DNA from: Anaeramoeba flamelloides
Taxonomy: Eukaryota; Metamonada; Anaeramoebidae
Length of the DNA: 64,000 nt
Assembly (NCBI GenBank): GCA_027625915.1
Contig: JANTQA010000033.1
Location: forward strand, 1,116,001-1,180,000
Reading direction: 5' to 3'
A program made the position numbers and the translations under genes. Below are positions 21,102 through 31,174 of the stretch, one piece after another (positions within the stretch are counted from its first letter, which is position 1; each line of letters starts with the position of its first letter). The notes under the pieces are model-generated. The model did not search any database and was not told the DNA's origin. It worked only from the letters and a program-made list of their open reading frames with translations.

Positions 21102-21303
21102 TACAGTCAGTTTCACTTTTAAGGCACAAACTTTCAACGAAATTTAAGGCACAATAAAAAATCTCAAATTAAGGCACAAAATTCAAATTCTAGGAAAATA
21201 AATTGTAAAAAAAAAAAATTCCAAATTTTGTACCTTAATTTGAGATTTTTTTGTGCCTTAAATTTCGTTGAAAGTTTGTGCCTTAAAACTGAAACTGACT
21301 GTA
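21102..21303. mobile_element. Palindromic MITE (Tc1/mariner-like), copy
   Basis: TA-flanked, ~198 bp body, starting CAGTCAGTTTCACTTTTAAG and ending with its inverse, CTGACTG. The two halves are almost perfectly complementary, so the whole element can fold into one hairpin. Each arm carries three iterations of TTAAGGCACAA about 25 bases apart. No ORF of its own. Confidence 0.92.
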
Positions 21304-23866
21304 ATATTTTTTTCATTTTTAATTGTAAAATTTTTGAATTTTTTAATTGACTTATTAGAGAGATAATTTTCAAGTATTTTTTTAATAGTATAAAAGGTAA
21401 CATATTTTTCAATTTGAAAATAGTACAAAATATTTCAATCAAAAGATATTGCTCAATTAAATTGAAAATCTGATTTTTTATCTGTTTTTGGAATATTTTT
21501 TTATCATTTTATTTTTTTCCATGTTTGAGTTTTTATATACGTTCCCGATTGTTTTCTGTAAATTGCTTTAACATATATTCTTTTTTCAATCTTAATGTTC
21601 AATCAAAAAATTAATTCATTTCAACTTTTTCCAATATAAAAATACCCTGAAAATAGGTGTTTTTTTTCAAAAGTCGGTATTTTTTGAAAAGGGGGGTATT
21701 CAGATTTTCAAGAGTTTAATAGCTATCCTTTTTTTATTACATAAAATTATGATAACTTTAAAAAAATAATTTATAAAAGAAGTATAACTTAAATCCAATA
21801 TATAGTTTTGGCTAACTTTAATTTTATGTATTTAAATTTTCCTTGTAGTGAAGTATAAATTGAAAAAAATCAAAATTTTAAATATAGGATATCTGTACGA
21901 ATTATTCATTTTTATAACCTCAAATTTATCTTAAAAATTGATTTTTAAAGTTTAGAGCGCTTTATCTCCTCTATTTTAGAAATTATTCTCCATTTTCGAT
22001 TTTTCGTCAAAAAAAACTTTTTTTTGAAATTTTGAATTTTTCCTTTCTAAAAAAGGTCCAATTTTACACAAAAATAAATTTTTTTTAACGTTTTTAAGAT
22101 CATCTTACTAGGGTATTTTTTGATCAAAAATATGATTTTGGTGAAAAAAATTGAAAAAATTAAGGTTTAAAAATAATTTTTTTTTTGAAAATTTTTTGAC
22201 TACTCTTTTGATTTTCCCATATTTTTTTTACTCAAATATTATATAAGTAATATATTTGAAAATAAAAAAGTTATAAATTTTCCAATTTTGAATTTTTTAT
22301 TACATTAAAAAAAATTTTTTTTTATTTTTTTTCGCTTTGATCCAAGTTAAATATAAATATACATAAGTTTAACTATATATTAGTTGTAAAAATGCTATAT
22401 TAAAATCTTTTTAATATAGACAAAAAATTTTTACAAAAATTTTTTATTTTGATTTTTTTGTCACTTTTTTAAATTTAAACTTTATGAGAGTAAGTGTTTT
22501 CGAAATTATTTTGTATTTAAAATGGGCTTTTTTGACTTTTTTCAAAATTGAAAATTTTAAAAAAGGTATATAAAAAAATTTTTCAAAAATTTTTTAAAAT
22601 GTAGTAAAAATAGGTAACTTTAAAAAAAAAATTTTTTTTTAAACATCTCAAAAAAATGATTTTTATTTTTATTTTAACTGAAAAACAATGTTTTAAAAAA
22701 AATTTTTTTTAATAGGAAAACTCTAGTAAAATTTCATTTTTTTCTAAATTATCAGAAAAAAAATTCACATTACAAATTTTGAAAAAAAAATTATTAGAAC
22801 TCAACTTATTTTATCTTAAAAATCATTTTTTCAAATTTTTGATAGTGTAATCACTAGAAAAATAAAAAAAAATGCTTGAAAATTAAAAACAAATTTTTAC
22901 TAGAGTTTCCTATTAAAATGAATTTTTTCAAAAAAAAAAAAAAAGAAATTAGGTTTTTCAATTTAATTACAAATTTGTTAATTTTTTTACAATGAAAAAA
23001 AAAAAAAAAAAATTTCATCTTAAAAAACTTAGAGTTTTTTTTTCAAAAAAAAAAATATATATTAGAAAAATTACTCCATTAAAAATTCAATTTGATTATC
23101 TTCAAAATTTGATAATTTTAAAATATCCAATAATTACTCATTAGCTCAGCGGTAGAGCAGCGAGATCTCAAAATTCGAAAAGTTTTTAGCCGGATTTCGA
23201 TTCCTGATAAGATCAATTAAATTAATAGTTTTTTTTTTATTTTTTTTTTTAATTTTTATATATAATTTGATCAATTAAAGTATATATGTTTGCTACCTGA
23301 ATTTACCTTTAAAACTTTTCAAATTTTTTTTCTTCAAAATAAAAATCCTCTTTAGGTACCAAAATTCGGATAAATGCAGGTAACTAAGTAGTTTTTTCCG
23401 TGTGTGGAGTAGAATATTTTAAATTATTTATATATACTAATACCTACAATTAAAAAAAAAACTTTAAAATTCATTTTAAAGTATGGAGAACACTATTTAA
23501 AAAATATAAAAACAATCTCAATTTTTCATTTTTTTGGGGCTCTTGCATTTTTCGAGTTATTGCCCAAAATAGCTTTGAAAACTCACTATTAAAAAATTTC
23601 TATATAAAAATCGATTTTGGGCAATATCTCGAAAAATAGACGTCCTAGATACTTCTAAACACGAAAAATCGAAATTTAAGAAAATTTTGAATTTATTGAG
23701 CAATAAAAAAATTTTTGATACCAGTTTTATATTTACTCTTGTGTAACAGATGAATTAATGAAAAATTTGGTTTAAAATATGAAAAAGAGATTAGATTTAG
23801 TTATTTGAATGGAAAGAGAATCGATAAATGGGTTTTATTAATTTTTTAAATTTTCTATTTTTTATG
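21304..23866. other. Intergenic, very AT-rich; contains one tRNA-like sequence
   Basis: No gene seen other than the tRNA-like sequence annotated separately. Long A and T runs dominate from 22.0 to 23.1 kb, and open frames there are short and low-complexity. Confidence 0.5.
23137..23222 (+). pseudogene. tRNA-like sequence (Pol III A and B boxes), possibly a tRNA pseudogene or SINE head
   Basis: TAGCTCAGCGGTAGAGC forms a complete D arm with an internal A box. Thirty-odd bases on, CCGGATTTCGATTCCTG forms a T arm with a B box (TTCGATTCC). A 7-base loop-like ATCTCAA with U before and A after would give anticodon CUC, but the anticodon stem and acceptor stem pair poorly, so a functional tRNA-Glu is unlikely. 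A T-run (Pol III stop) follows at ~23230. Only copy seen. Confidence 0.5.
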
Positions 23867-24068
23867 TACAGTCAGTTTCACTTTTAAGGCACAAACTTTC
23901 AACGAAATTTAAGGCACAAAAAAAATCTCAAATTAAGGCACAAAATTTTGAATTTTTTTTTTTTACAATTTATTTTACTAGAATTTGGATTTTGTGCTTT
24001 AATTTGAGATTTTTTTTGTGCCTTAAATTTCGTTGAAAGTTTGTGCCTTAAAAGTGAAACTGACTGTA
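23867..24068. mobile_element. Palindromic MITE (Tc1/mariner-like), copy
   Basis: TA-flanked, near-perfect palindrome with both CAGTCAGTTTCACTTTTAAG ends intact and three TTAAGGCACAA iterations in the left arm. One substitution (GTGCTTTAATTTGAG) marks the right arm. Confidence 0.92.
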
Positions 24069-24248
24069 ATGCTTCTTTCAAAATAAATGTCCCAATTTTA
24101 ATTAACTTTTTTTTTAATTCTTTTTCTTTTATTTTTAGACAAAAAATAAAGATCTCTTGAGTATAGTATTGAATATTAAAATCTAAATTTTTATATTATA
24201 ATAGATAACTTCAATTATTCAAGATATTTTTATTTGTAATTTGATTTT

Positions 24249-24443
24249 TACAGTCAGTTTCACTTTTAAGGCACAAACTTTCAACGAAATTTAAGGCACA
24301 ATAAAAATCTCAAATTAGGGCACAGAATTCAGATTCTAGTAAAATAAATTGTAAAAAAAATAATTACAAATTTTGTGCCTTAATTTGAGAGTTTTGTGTA
24401 CCTTAAATTTCGTTGAAAGTTTGTGCCTTAAAAGTGAAACTGA

Positions 24444-24448
<5 letters not shown>
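24249..24448. mobile_element. Palindromic MITE (Tc1/mariner-like), copy abutting a TA microsatellite
   Basis: Same ends and layout as the copy at 21102. A few substitutions in both arms (e.g. TTAGGGCACAG). The right-hand TA target base pair runs straight into a TA dinucleotide tract that is absent on the left side. Confidence 0.9.

Positions 24449-24482
<34 letters not shown>
24447..24482. repeat. TA dinucleotide microsatellite
   Basis: About 18 TA units starting at the right target-site TA of the MITE. There is no matching tract on the left, so it may have grown from the target duplication after insertion. Confidence 0.9.
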
Positions 24483-24485
<3 letters not shown>

Positions 24486-24649
24486 AACTCTTTTTCAAAT
24501 AAAAGGGCAAAAAAATTTTCAAGAATTATTCATAAGTGAATCAAATTAATTGTAGTATCATTCTAAAATATAATAAACTCTACAAAACATAAAAAAACAC
24601 TCAAATGAACCTTTAAAACTCAATACAACAAAACAATAAAAATTAAAAT

Positions 24650-25015
24650 TCAATATTTTAAAAATTTGTGTGACCTTTTAGTTGAAATAAGAAATCTCGT
24701 TTTGTAAATTGTAATGAAGAAAATTATAAAACCAATAAAAACCTTTGAACAAGGCGAATTGGGAAAAAGTTCTCTAAATTTTGTTGATAATTCTTTGAAC
24801 ATCGAATTTTTGTTCTTTAAAGTCTCATTTTCAAGATAAAGCCACAATTCATTTGGATATTTTTTTGGAATGTTTTTTCTTTATTTCTCTTTTCTTTGTT
24901 CCATGCATCAATCCAATAATGGTATTTCTTAATTCCTATTTCTAGCTCATTCGAAATCAAACTTAAACTATTTCCATTTATACACTGGTAGATTATTTTC
25001 AAATTGGTTTCTTAT
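24650..25015 (-). pseudogene. Decayed coding fragment with helix-turn-helix-like start, possibly transposase-derived
   Basis: Two overlapping minus-strand frames (25002-24817 and 24847-24650) read as one broken protein: IIYQCINGNSLSLISNELEI followed by KKYHYWIDAWNKEKRNK, then after a frame change WLYLENETLKNKNSMFKELS. The first part resembles the helix-turn-helix of DNA-binding transposase N-termini (a 'G-S-L-x-x-I-x-x-E-L' pattern). I do not see catalytic residues, so the assignment is tentative. Composition is less repetitive than surrounding DNA, supporting a former coding role. Confidence 0.35.
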
Positions 25016-25176
25016 TATCTTGCTTTTTCATTTTCCAACTGTTCAATATCCAAAAATAAAAAAAGCAAAAAATGAAAAAATGAATAATTAAAATGAAAAT
25101 CACCAATAAGTAATTAACTTATAAACAATCAAATTCGATGGTATTTACGATTTGAGAGGTGTGCCCTTTTGTTTGA

Positions 25177-25427
<251 letters not shown>

Positions 25428-25470
25428 AAATTAAACCTAATTATGTAAAAAGATAACATAAAAAATACTC

Positions 25471-25674
25471 TACAGTCAGTTTCACTTTTAAGGCACAAAC
25501 TTTCAACGAAATTTAAGGCACAATAAAAAATCTCAAATTAAGGCACAAAATTTGGAATTTTTAATTTTTGCAATTTATTTTACTAGAATACAAAATTTTG
25601 TGCCTTAATTTGAGATTTTTTTTGTGCCTTAAATTTCGTTGGAAGTTTGTGCCTTAAAAGTGAAACTGACTGTA
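25471..25674. mobile_element. Palindromic MITE (Tc1/mariner-like), copy
   Basis: TA-flanked with intact CAGTCAGTTTCACTTTTAAG ends. One change in the right arm (GGAAGTTTGTG). The arm sequence matches the neighbouring copies almost base for base, implying recent amplification. Confidence 0.92.
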
Positions 25675-25865
25675 AATGAAAATAATTTCAAAATATCATA
25701 ATTTTAAATTATTGTATTAAAATTTAATTCCTTTTAATTTATTCAGAAAACTCAATCTATCATTTTAATACGAAGTACACACCCATAAAATATGATCAAT
25801 ATTTTCTATTATTTCCTTCTGTTCATATTTTAAACAAAAATACCAAATCTGTTTGATTTTTTATT

Positions 25866-26068
25866 TACAGTCAGTTTCACTTTTAAGGCACAAACTTTCA
25901 ACGAAATTTAAGGCACAAAAAAATCTCAAATTAAGGCACAAAATTTGGAATTTTTGTTTTTTACAATTTATTTTTACTAGAATTCCAAATTTTGTGCCTT
26001 AATTTGAGATTTTTTTTGTGCCTTAAATTTCGTTGAAAGTTTGTGCCTTAAAAGTGAAACTGACTGTA
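25866..26068. mobile_element. Palindromic MITE (Tc1/mariner-like), copy
   Basis: TA-flanked, both ends intact, only ~190 bases from the previous copy in independent flanking sequence, so it is a separate insertion rather than a tandem duplicate. Confidence 0.92.
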
Positions 26069-26203
26069 TTAAAAAATAATAACTATTTAAGCAGTAGGTA
26101 AATGTTCTGAATTTTATAATTGTTGAATTTGATGAATAGTTTAAATATATTTGATTAATATTTATATTTTTTTATTTTTAATTATTTAGAAATATTTTTG
26201 TGG

Positions 26204-26612
26204 GGTGTCGTCAAGTGCCGTAGAGTGCCTAGCTTTTTTTTAATTTTTGAAATTAAAAAAAGCTAACGGTGGTTTTCCAGAATTCAAAAGAATAGAGTAA
26301 AATTAAAGATTTAACTAGATTCGTTTACAGTCAGTTTCACTTTTAAGGTACAAACTTTCAACGAAATTTAAGACACAAAAAAATCTCAAATTAAGGCACA
26401 AAATTTGGAATTTTATTTTTTTACAATTTATTTTACTAGAATTTGAATTTTGTGCCTTAATTTGAGATTTTTATTGTGCCTTAAATTTCGTTGAATGTTT
26501 GTGCCTTAAAAGTGAAACTGACTCTAACAGCCGTTTTTCAAAATTCAAAAGAATTAAAAAAAAACAAAGATTTTACTCTATTCTTTTAAATTTTGGAAAA
26601 CCTAACGATACT
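26204..26612. repeat. Hairpin-module repeat, cluster 4, split by a MITE
   Basis: Starts GTGTCGTCAAGTGCCGTAGA as at 17128. It has one poly-T/poly-A module, then the CCAGAATTCAAAAGAATAGA arm, which is interrupted by the MITE and continues after it with the matching arm to GGAAAACCTAACG. It joins LINE coding sequence (reverse strand) at the right. Confidence 0.85.
26326..26526. mobile_element. Palindromic MITE inserted in a hairpin module
   Basis: Standard MITE ends, the right end slightly diverged (GACTCTA). Arm sequences of the hairpin module continue on both sides, so this MITE is younger than the module cluster it splits. Confidence 0.92.
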
Positions 26613-27790
26613 TCCAACTGGTAGTGTTCAACAACTTAGTATAATTATAATTATGAATTTCTTTTTTAAGAAGATTTAAACTCTTTGAATTCCAATTAAT
26701 TTTATTTTTTATTCTTTGATTAAATTTAATTAATTTTTACCAGATAGAGTAGAGAAGAATTTTTAATTAATTTTTGAATTTGAATTTCTTTTTATTAATT
26801 GATATAACTAAATTTTCGAATTTAAATTCTTATTTATAAAAATGAACTGACGTGTTTCTGTTTATTTTGTATATTTCAGTAATACATGTATTAAACCAAG
26901 AGTTTAAATTGTTTAGTGTTGCTATTTTATCTAATTATCTATTTCGAATTCATATGTTAATTGACTTGTAATAAAATAATTACAGTCAGTTTCGCTTTTA
27001 AGACACAAACTTTCTACGAAATTTAAGGCACAAAAAAATCTCAAATTAAAGCACAATTTTTTGGAATTTTAATTTACACAAATTATTTTACTAGAATTTG
27101 AATTTTGTGCCTTAATTTGAGATTTTTTTTTGTGCCTTAAATTTCGTTGAAAGTTTGTGTCTTAAAAGTGAAACTGACTGTAAAAAATCTCTAATTTTAA
27201 ATTATTTGTTAGTAAATTATTATTGAATAATTGTTTAGATTTGTTAAAAGTTTCTTTTGCCACTTTCAGATTATAGAATAAATGTGAAATTTTTTCTAAA
27301 TAAATTTCCCAAAATTGAATCTTTGATAAATCTTGAGTAATTTCTGTTTTATATTTATTAGGTTTTAATCCAAAATTGGACAATGACTCGAAATATTTAA
27401 ATTAATTTTCCATTTATTTCATTTATATTCCAATTTATGATTAAAATTAAATCATCTGCAAACAATTTGCAATGATCAGTTATGATATTATTTTAAATAA
27501 CAGAAAATATGAAATAAGAGCAAATATTATCCGTGGAGTCCCATTGGTATATACATGGCCCTTCACCTTTGAAATATTTTAATAAAAAATTTTTGATAAT
27601 TTATTGTAAATAAACTTTAATATTATTTTTCTAATTATTTTAAAACTGATTGAGTCAAAGAATTTTTCTATATCAATAATTATAATATGGGTTATATCAT
27701 TCCCATAAAAAGTTTTCACTTTATTAAAACTTGTAAATTTTAAACACTTTATAATTTTGACCATCTTGTAAAAAAAAAAAATCACCGACT
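26600..27790 (-). mobile_element. LINE relic, reverse strand, split by a MITE
   Basis: Reading right to left: FTSFNKVKTFYGNDITHIII then IDIEKFFDSISFKIIRK (~27715-27620), an ADDLILI-type catalytic segment (~27450), and NFGLKPNKYKTEITQDLSKI then WEIYLEKISHLFYNL (~27380-27260). It corresponds to the RT order in the 15.2 kb copy. The 3' coding end near 26605 (an SWK-like end followed by CGTTAGG) meets a hairpin-module cluster at the same point as in the 15.2 kb copy. Frames are broken; inactive. Confidence 0.65.
26981..27182. mobile_element. Palindromic MITE inserted in the LINE relic
   Basis: TA-flanked, ends intact with a few changes (TTTCGCTTTTAAGAC). Lies within the minus-strand LINE, so it postdates that insertion. 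Confidence 0.92.
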
Positions 27791-27884
27791 GATTTTGGAA
27801 GGAAATAACTGAAAATTTTTTGTTTTAATTCAAAGAAGGGATTTTTTTTAAAAAAATTAGTGACTTATGGTTTATAATAACGGT

Positions 27885-28370
27885 CAATCGAAAAAAAGAT
27901 TATTATATGAGTTACTTGTTCTATGTGTTCTTAGCTGATTGATCTTTTACTTGGCTATTAATTTTAAGAGTGGTTAAAAAATCAGTGAATTGTTTTTTTT
28001 TTTTGAGATACAAATAGAGACAATCAGGCTAATCGATGGAAGATTTTTAATAAAAAAAAATGTGGTTTATGGATTATCATATTAAAATTTTTATTTAGTT
28101 TTGCTTTTATTTGTGATTTAATATAAAATTTTAAATTTTTTTAATTTTTAAGAATTAAAAGAGAAATAAAAATTTCAATTGAAAACTCAACAATCAATTT
28201 TTTAGGGAATACCTGGCAATCTATTCATTTTATATCAAGAAATTCTGATTTCAGCAAAAAAAAATAAATTCGTTTCTCACCACTTATAAAATTAAAAACA
28301 GTCAAGTAAAAGATCAATCTGATTAGAGCGAAAATAACAAGCAACTCATATACTAATCTTTTTTTCAATT
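27885..28370. repeat. Foldback element, ~490 bp with ~100 bp inverted ends
   Basis: Left arm CAATCGAAAAAAAGATTATT ... TTGATCTTTTACTTGGCTAT, mirrored at the right as AGTCAAGTAAAAGATCAATC ... TACTAATCTTTTTTTCAATT. The arms match well for ~100 bases with an imperfect central part. The loop is AT-rich and non-coding. Only one copy seen. Confidence 0.7.
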
Positions 28371-28942
28371 TACTATATCGAAAAGCTAAGCTATTCAATG
28401 AATAATTTATACAAATTTAATGCCACACTCTTTAAAAATAGCTCTATCAATTTTTAAAACATTATACACCTTAGTTTTTTTTCAAAAAGAAGAAGATATG
28501 AATAGTAATTAAATGAAAAATGTTAAAAAAATTTTATTCCTTGGTTTTTCAATTTTTTTAGTTGTAAAAGAAAAAGATTGAAATTTGAGATCGACCTTTG
28601 TATATTTCTCACACTTTTTTTAGGATACGTTTATATGAACACAGAATTCTTTGTCAAGGAATTTCAGATTTGAAATGAAAATATTCACCAAAAACTATTA
28701 CATTTAATACTCTCTTAAACACAAAAACACCAATTATATTGTTTTAATCAGCTAATCACTGAACTACTAGGTTATCTTATTTAGAAACAACGCCTTCATT
28801 GAAGTCCTCAAAATTCATCTACAATGTTTTTCCCCGATTTAATTTTCAACTTGGGTTTTAATTATTTGTTAATTACTGGTTTTTATTTTATTCCAAAGAA
28901 AAAATTTTTACTTCCTTTTCTCAAACCTTTTTCAATTTGTGT
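28371..28942. other. Intergenic, nothing recognised
   Basis: AT-rich. It may contain a short second exon of the adjacent minus-strand ORF (an AG acceptor before ~28825 would add only a few codons), but this cannot be supported firmly. Confidence 0.4.
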
Positions 28943-29128
28943 TCAAAAATTACAACCTAGTTCTTTGTGAACTCTTTTTATAAAAGAAAAATAAGGAATA
29001 TGAAGTAAATATTTTTTTCCAATTTTGGTACAATAATCAAACAATGAAATTTCAATTTTTTGGACATTATTTTGAGAACAAACATCAAAGAAACAGTGTA
29101 AAACTAGTTCTACAGAATCACTAATCAT
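28943..29128 (-). CDS. Small hypothetical protein, divergent from the VAMP7-like gene
   Basis: 61 residues (MISDSVELVLHCFFDVCSQN ... FIKRVHKELGCNF). I do not recognise it. Composition is unlike the surrounding T-rich chance frames: mixed polar residues, three Cys, helical periodicity. It starts 62 bp from the ATG of the VAMP7-like gene in a head-to-head layout, suggesting a shared promoter. A GT (gttgtaat) four codons before the stop could be a 5' splice site, so the C-terminus is uncertain. Confidence 0.45.
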   Translation of the reverse strand: MISDSVELVLHCFFDVCSQNNVQKIEISLFDYCTKIGKKYLLHIPYFSFIKRVHKELGCNF

Positions 29129-29190
29129 TTTTTCTTTTTATTTACACAATTTCTCTTCTTTTTATTTGGATTTTCATTCCAAAATTTAAT
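29129..29190. promoter_or_regulatory. Probable bidirectional promoter between two divergent ATGs
   Basis: A 62 bp AT-rich gap separates the minus-strand ORF (ATG at 29128) and the VAMP7-like gene (ATG at 29191). Both starts would need promoter elements inside or across this short gap. No motif is identified with confidence. Confidence 0.4.
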
Positions 29191-30259
29191 ATGAGCAAAA
29201 CAAATCAAAAAAAATATGAAATAGTTTATTGTTGCATTGCAAGAGGAACAACTATTCTTGTTGACTCGTCGTTAATTGAAGGGAACCTGAATGAAATTAC
29301 TTTTAAAATTTTGAAAAAAATTGATAACATCGACAGCAAGATCTCTTATTCTTATCAAAAGTTTGTTTTTGTTTTTTTGTTCAAACACTTCTTAAGAAAC
29401 AATAATTATTTTTTTTCCTTTGTTTGTTTTTTGAAAATAAACTCTTTTTTTTGCTTTTGTTTTTTATTTCTCTTTTGTTTGATTTGACCAAAAAAAAAAA
29501 AAAAAAAAAAAAAAAACTTTTTCTTTTTGTTTTTTTGCAAACCAACGACTAATCCCAACATATGGTGAACGGAAAAAATGCCTATCTCCTGAATTATTTT
29601 TTTATTATATAAAAAAGATATCTATTTCATTGCATGACTGTTCATGGCATAATTTACTTGTGTGTATCTCGTGAAGATTTCGGTAGACGTATTCCTTTTT
29701 TGTTTCTTGATCAAGTCCAAAAAAAATTCTTTTTACAATACGGCGACGAAGCCCAAACAGCAGAAGAGTTTGAATATCAGGAATTTGAAGAGTACCTTGA
29801 AAAAGAAATGGTTTGTGTTTTTCCTTTTTTTTTTTTCCTTTTTTTAATTTTTTCCATTTGTCTCAAAACGCAAATACTAAACGATGAGTTGTCTTCTACC
29901 TTAAATATTTTCTTAACAAATACTATTACCAGATCGAATTCTCGACAAACCCAGAAATAGACAAACTTACAAAAGTCAAATCACAGGTTAACGATTTAAA
30001 AGATGTCTTGGTCACAGACATCGAAAAGTTGTTAAGTCGAGGAGAAAAAATCAATGACCTGGTCGTCAAAAGCGAAAACTTGTCAATGAACGGATATGCC
30101 TATAAGAGAAAAGCAGTTAACGTCAAACGTAGAATGTGGTTTCAAAAGCTACGTTATCAAATATTACTTATTTTCGTTCTTCTTCTTGTAATTTTCTTCA
30201 TTCTTGTCGGGGTGTGTGGAATAAGTTTCAGAAAATGTAGAAAAAAAGAAGAAGATTAA
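29191..30259 (+). CDS. VAMP7-like longin R-SNARE (three exons)
   Basis: Exons 29191-29360, 29618-29810 and 29933-30259 join to 229 residues, close to the ~220 of VAMP7. Introns of 257 and 122 bp both begin GTTTGT and end AG. Longin domain: YEIVYCCIARGTTILVDSSL, then across the first junction SYSYQKYLFHC, IIYLCVSREDFGRRIPFLFL. R-SNARE motif (residues ~136-190): VNDLKDVLVTDIEKLLSRGE, with the zero-layer Arg157, then WFQKLRYQ. A single C-terminal transmembrane helix (~195-217) and a short basic-acidic tail (KCRKKEED). Known role of the family: vesicle-side SNARE for fusion with late endosome, lysosome or plasma membrane. The exon joins are my reconstruction from splice sites and alignment. Confidence 0.92.
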
Positions 30260-30763
30260 CCAATTAGGCTTTGAATACTAATTATCAAATTGTTGCTCAA
30301 AAAATTGTTATAATTAATATTATCCAAATGTTCTGATCTTATCTTCAAAATCCTACATTTATTTATTTTGTAACAATTTTTCAATTCTTTAATTTTTATT
30401 TGTTTTTTGATTTTTACAATCTTATGATTTGAATAAACTAGCAACAAAATACCAAACCAAAACAGTGTATTTTCCGATTTTACGGTGGAATTATTCATTT
30501 TTTTAATTTTTTTTGTAAAGTTTGGCTTTTTCTATTTTTGCATCAAAGAATAAATAAAATGGAAATTTTTATTTCTCAATAATAAAAAATCAAAATTCAT
30601 TATTTAAAACCTAAAAATATTCAAGTTATCCCATCCAAGTTCAACAATTCTAAAATTCAGAACATTTACTAAATGTAAAAATCGGTATTACTCATGTAAA
30701 CAAAAAATGTATTTTTTTTTTTTTTTATTATTTAAGGGAGGAGTTATTAGCCCCTCTTGTGAG
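30260..30763. other. Intergenic; module-cluster flank
   Basis: No gene seen. The last ~30 bases (GGAGGAGTTATTAGCCCCTC) are the reverse complement of the flank at 18760-18793, marking the outer boundary of a repeat larger than the hairpin modules themselves. Confidence 0.5.
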
Positions 30764-30943
30764 CGTTTAGGTTTTTTTTAATTTAACAAATTAACCAAAA
30801 ATTTGTATAAATTTTTGTTATATTTCTTAAAGTAAAAAAAACCTAACTGCGATTTTCCAGAATTTAAAAGAATTGATTAAAATCTAAGATTTTGCTCAAT
30901 TCTTTTGAATTCTGGAAAAGCTAGGCACTCTACGGCACTTCCC
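30764..30943. repeat. Hairpin-module repeat, cluster 5 (two modules)
   Basis: A TTAGG poly-T/poly-A palindrome, then a CCAGAATTTAAAAGAATTGA palindrome closing on TCTGGAAAAGCTAGGCACTC. Same flanks as cluster 3, but with this second module added. Confidence 0.8.
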
Positions 30944-30952
30944 GAAATCGTA

Positions 30953-31146
30953 AATTTTTATTTAGGAATCTTATTAAAGACTCAAAGATAAGTTTATTAT
31001 CCACTAAGGCTAATAAACTTGATGAATCTTTTTTTTGTAATAATATTGAAAATATTATTATTTTTTAAAATATCGGTGATATATTAATTTTTTAAAATTC
31101 AGATATCCAGATTTTGCGATTATTTTCATAGGCTGAGCAATTCCAT
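30953..31146 (-). mobile_element. LINE C-terminal fragment, reverse strand
   Basis: Right to left this reads YENNRKIWISEF, then an AT-rich linker, then LLALVDNKLIFESLIRFLNK. It matches the LINE end at 17400-18660 without the mariner element that splits that copy, giving an empty-site comparison for it. Confidence 0.7.
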
Positions 31147-31174
31147 AGAAAATGGAAAAAATGTTTTTTTTCTT

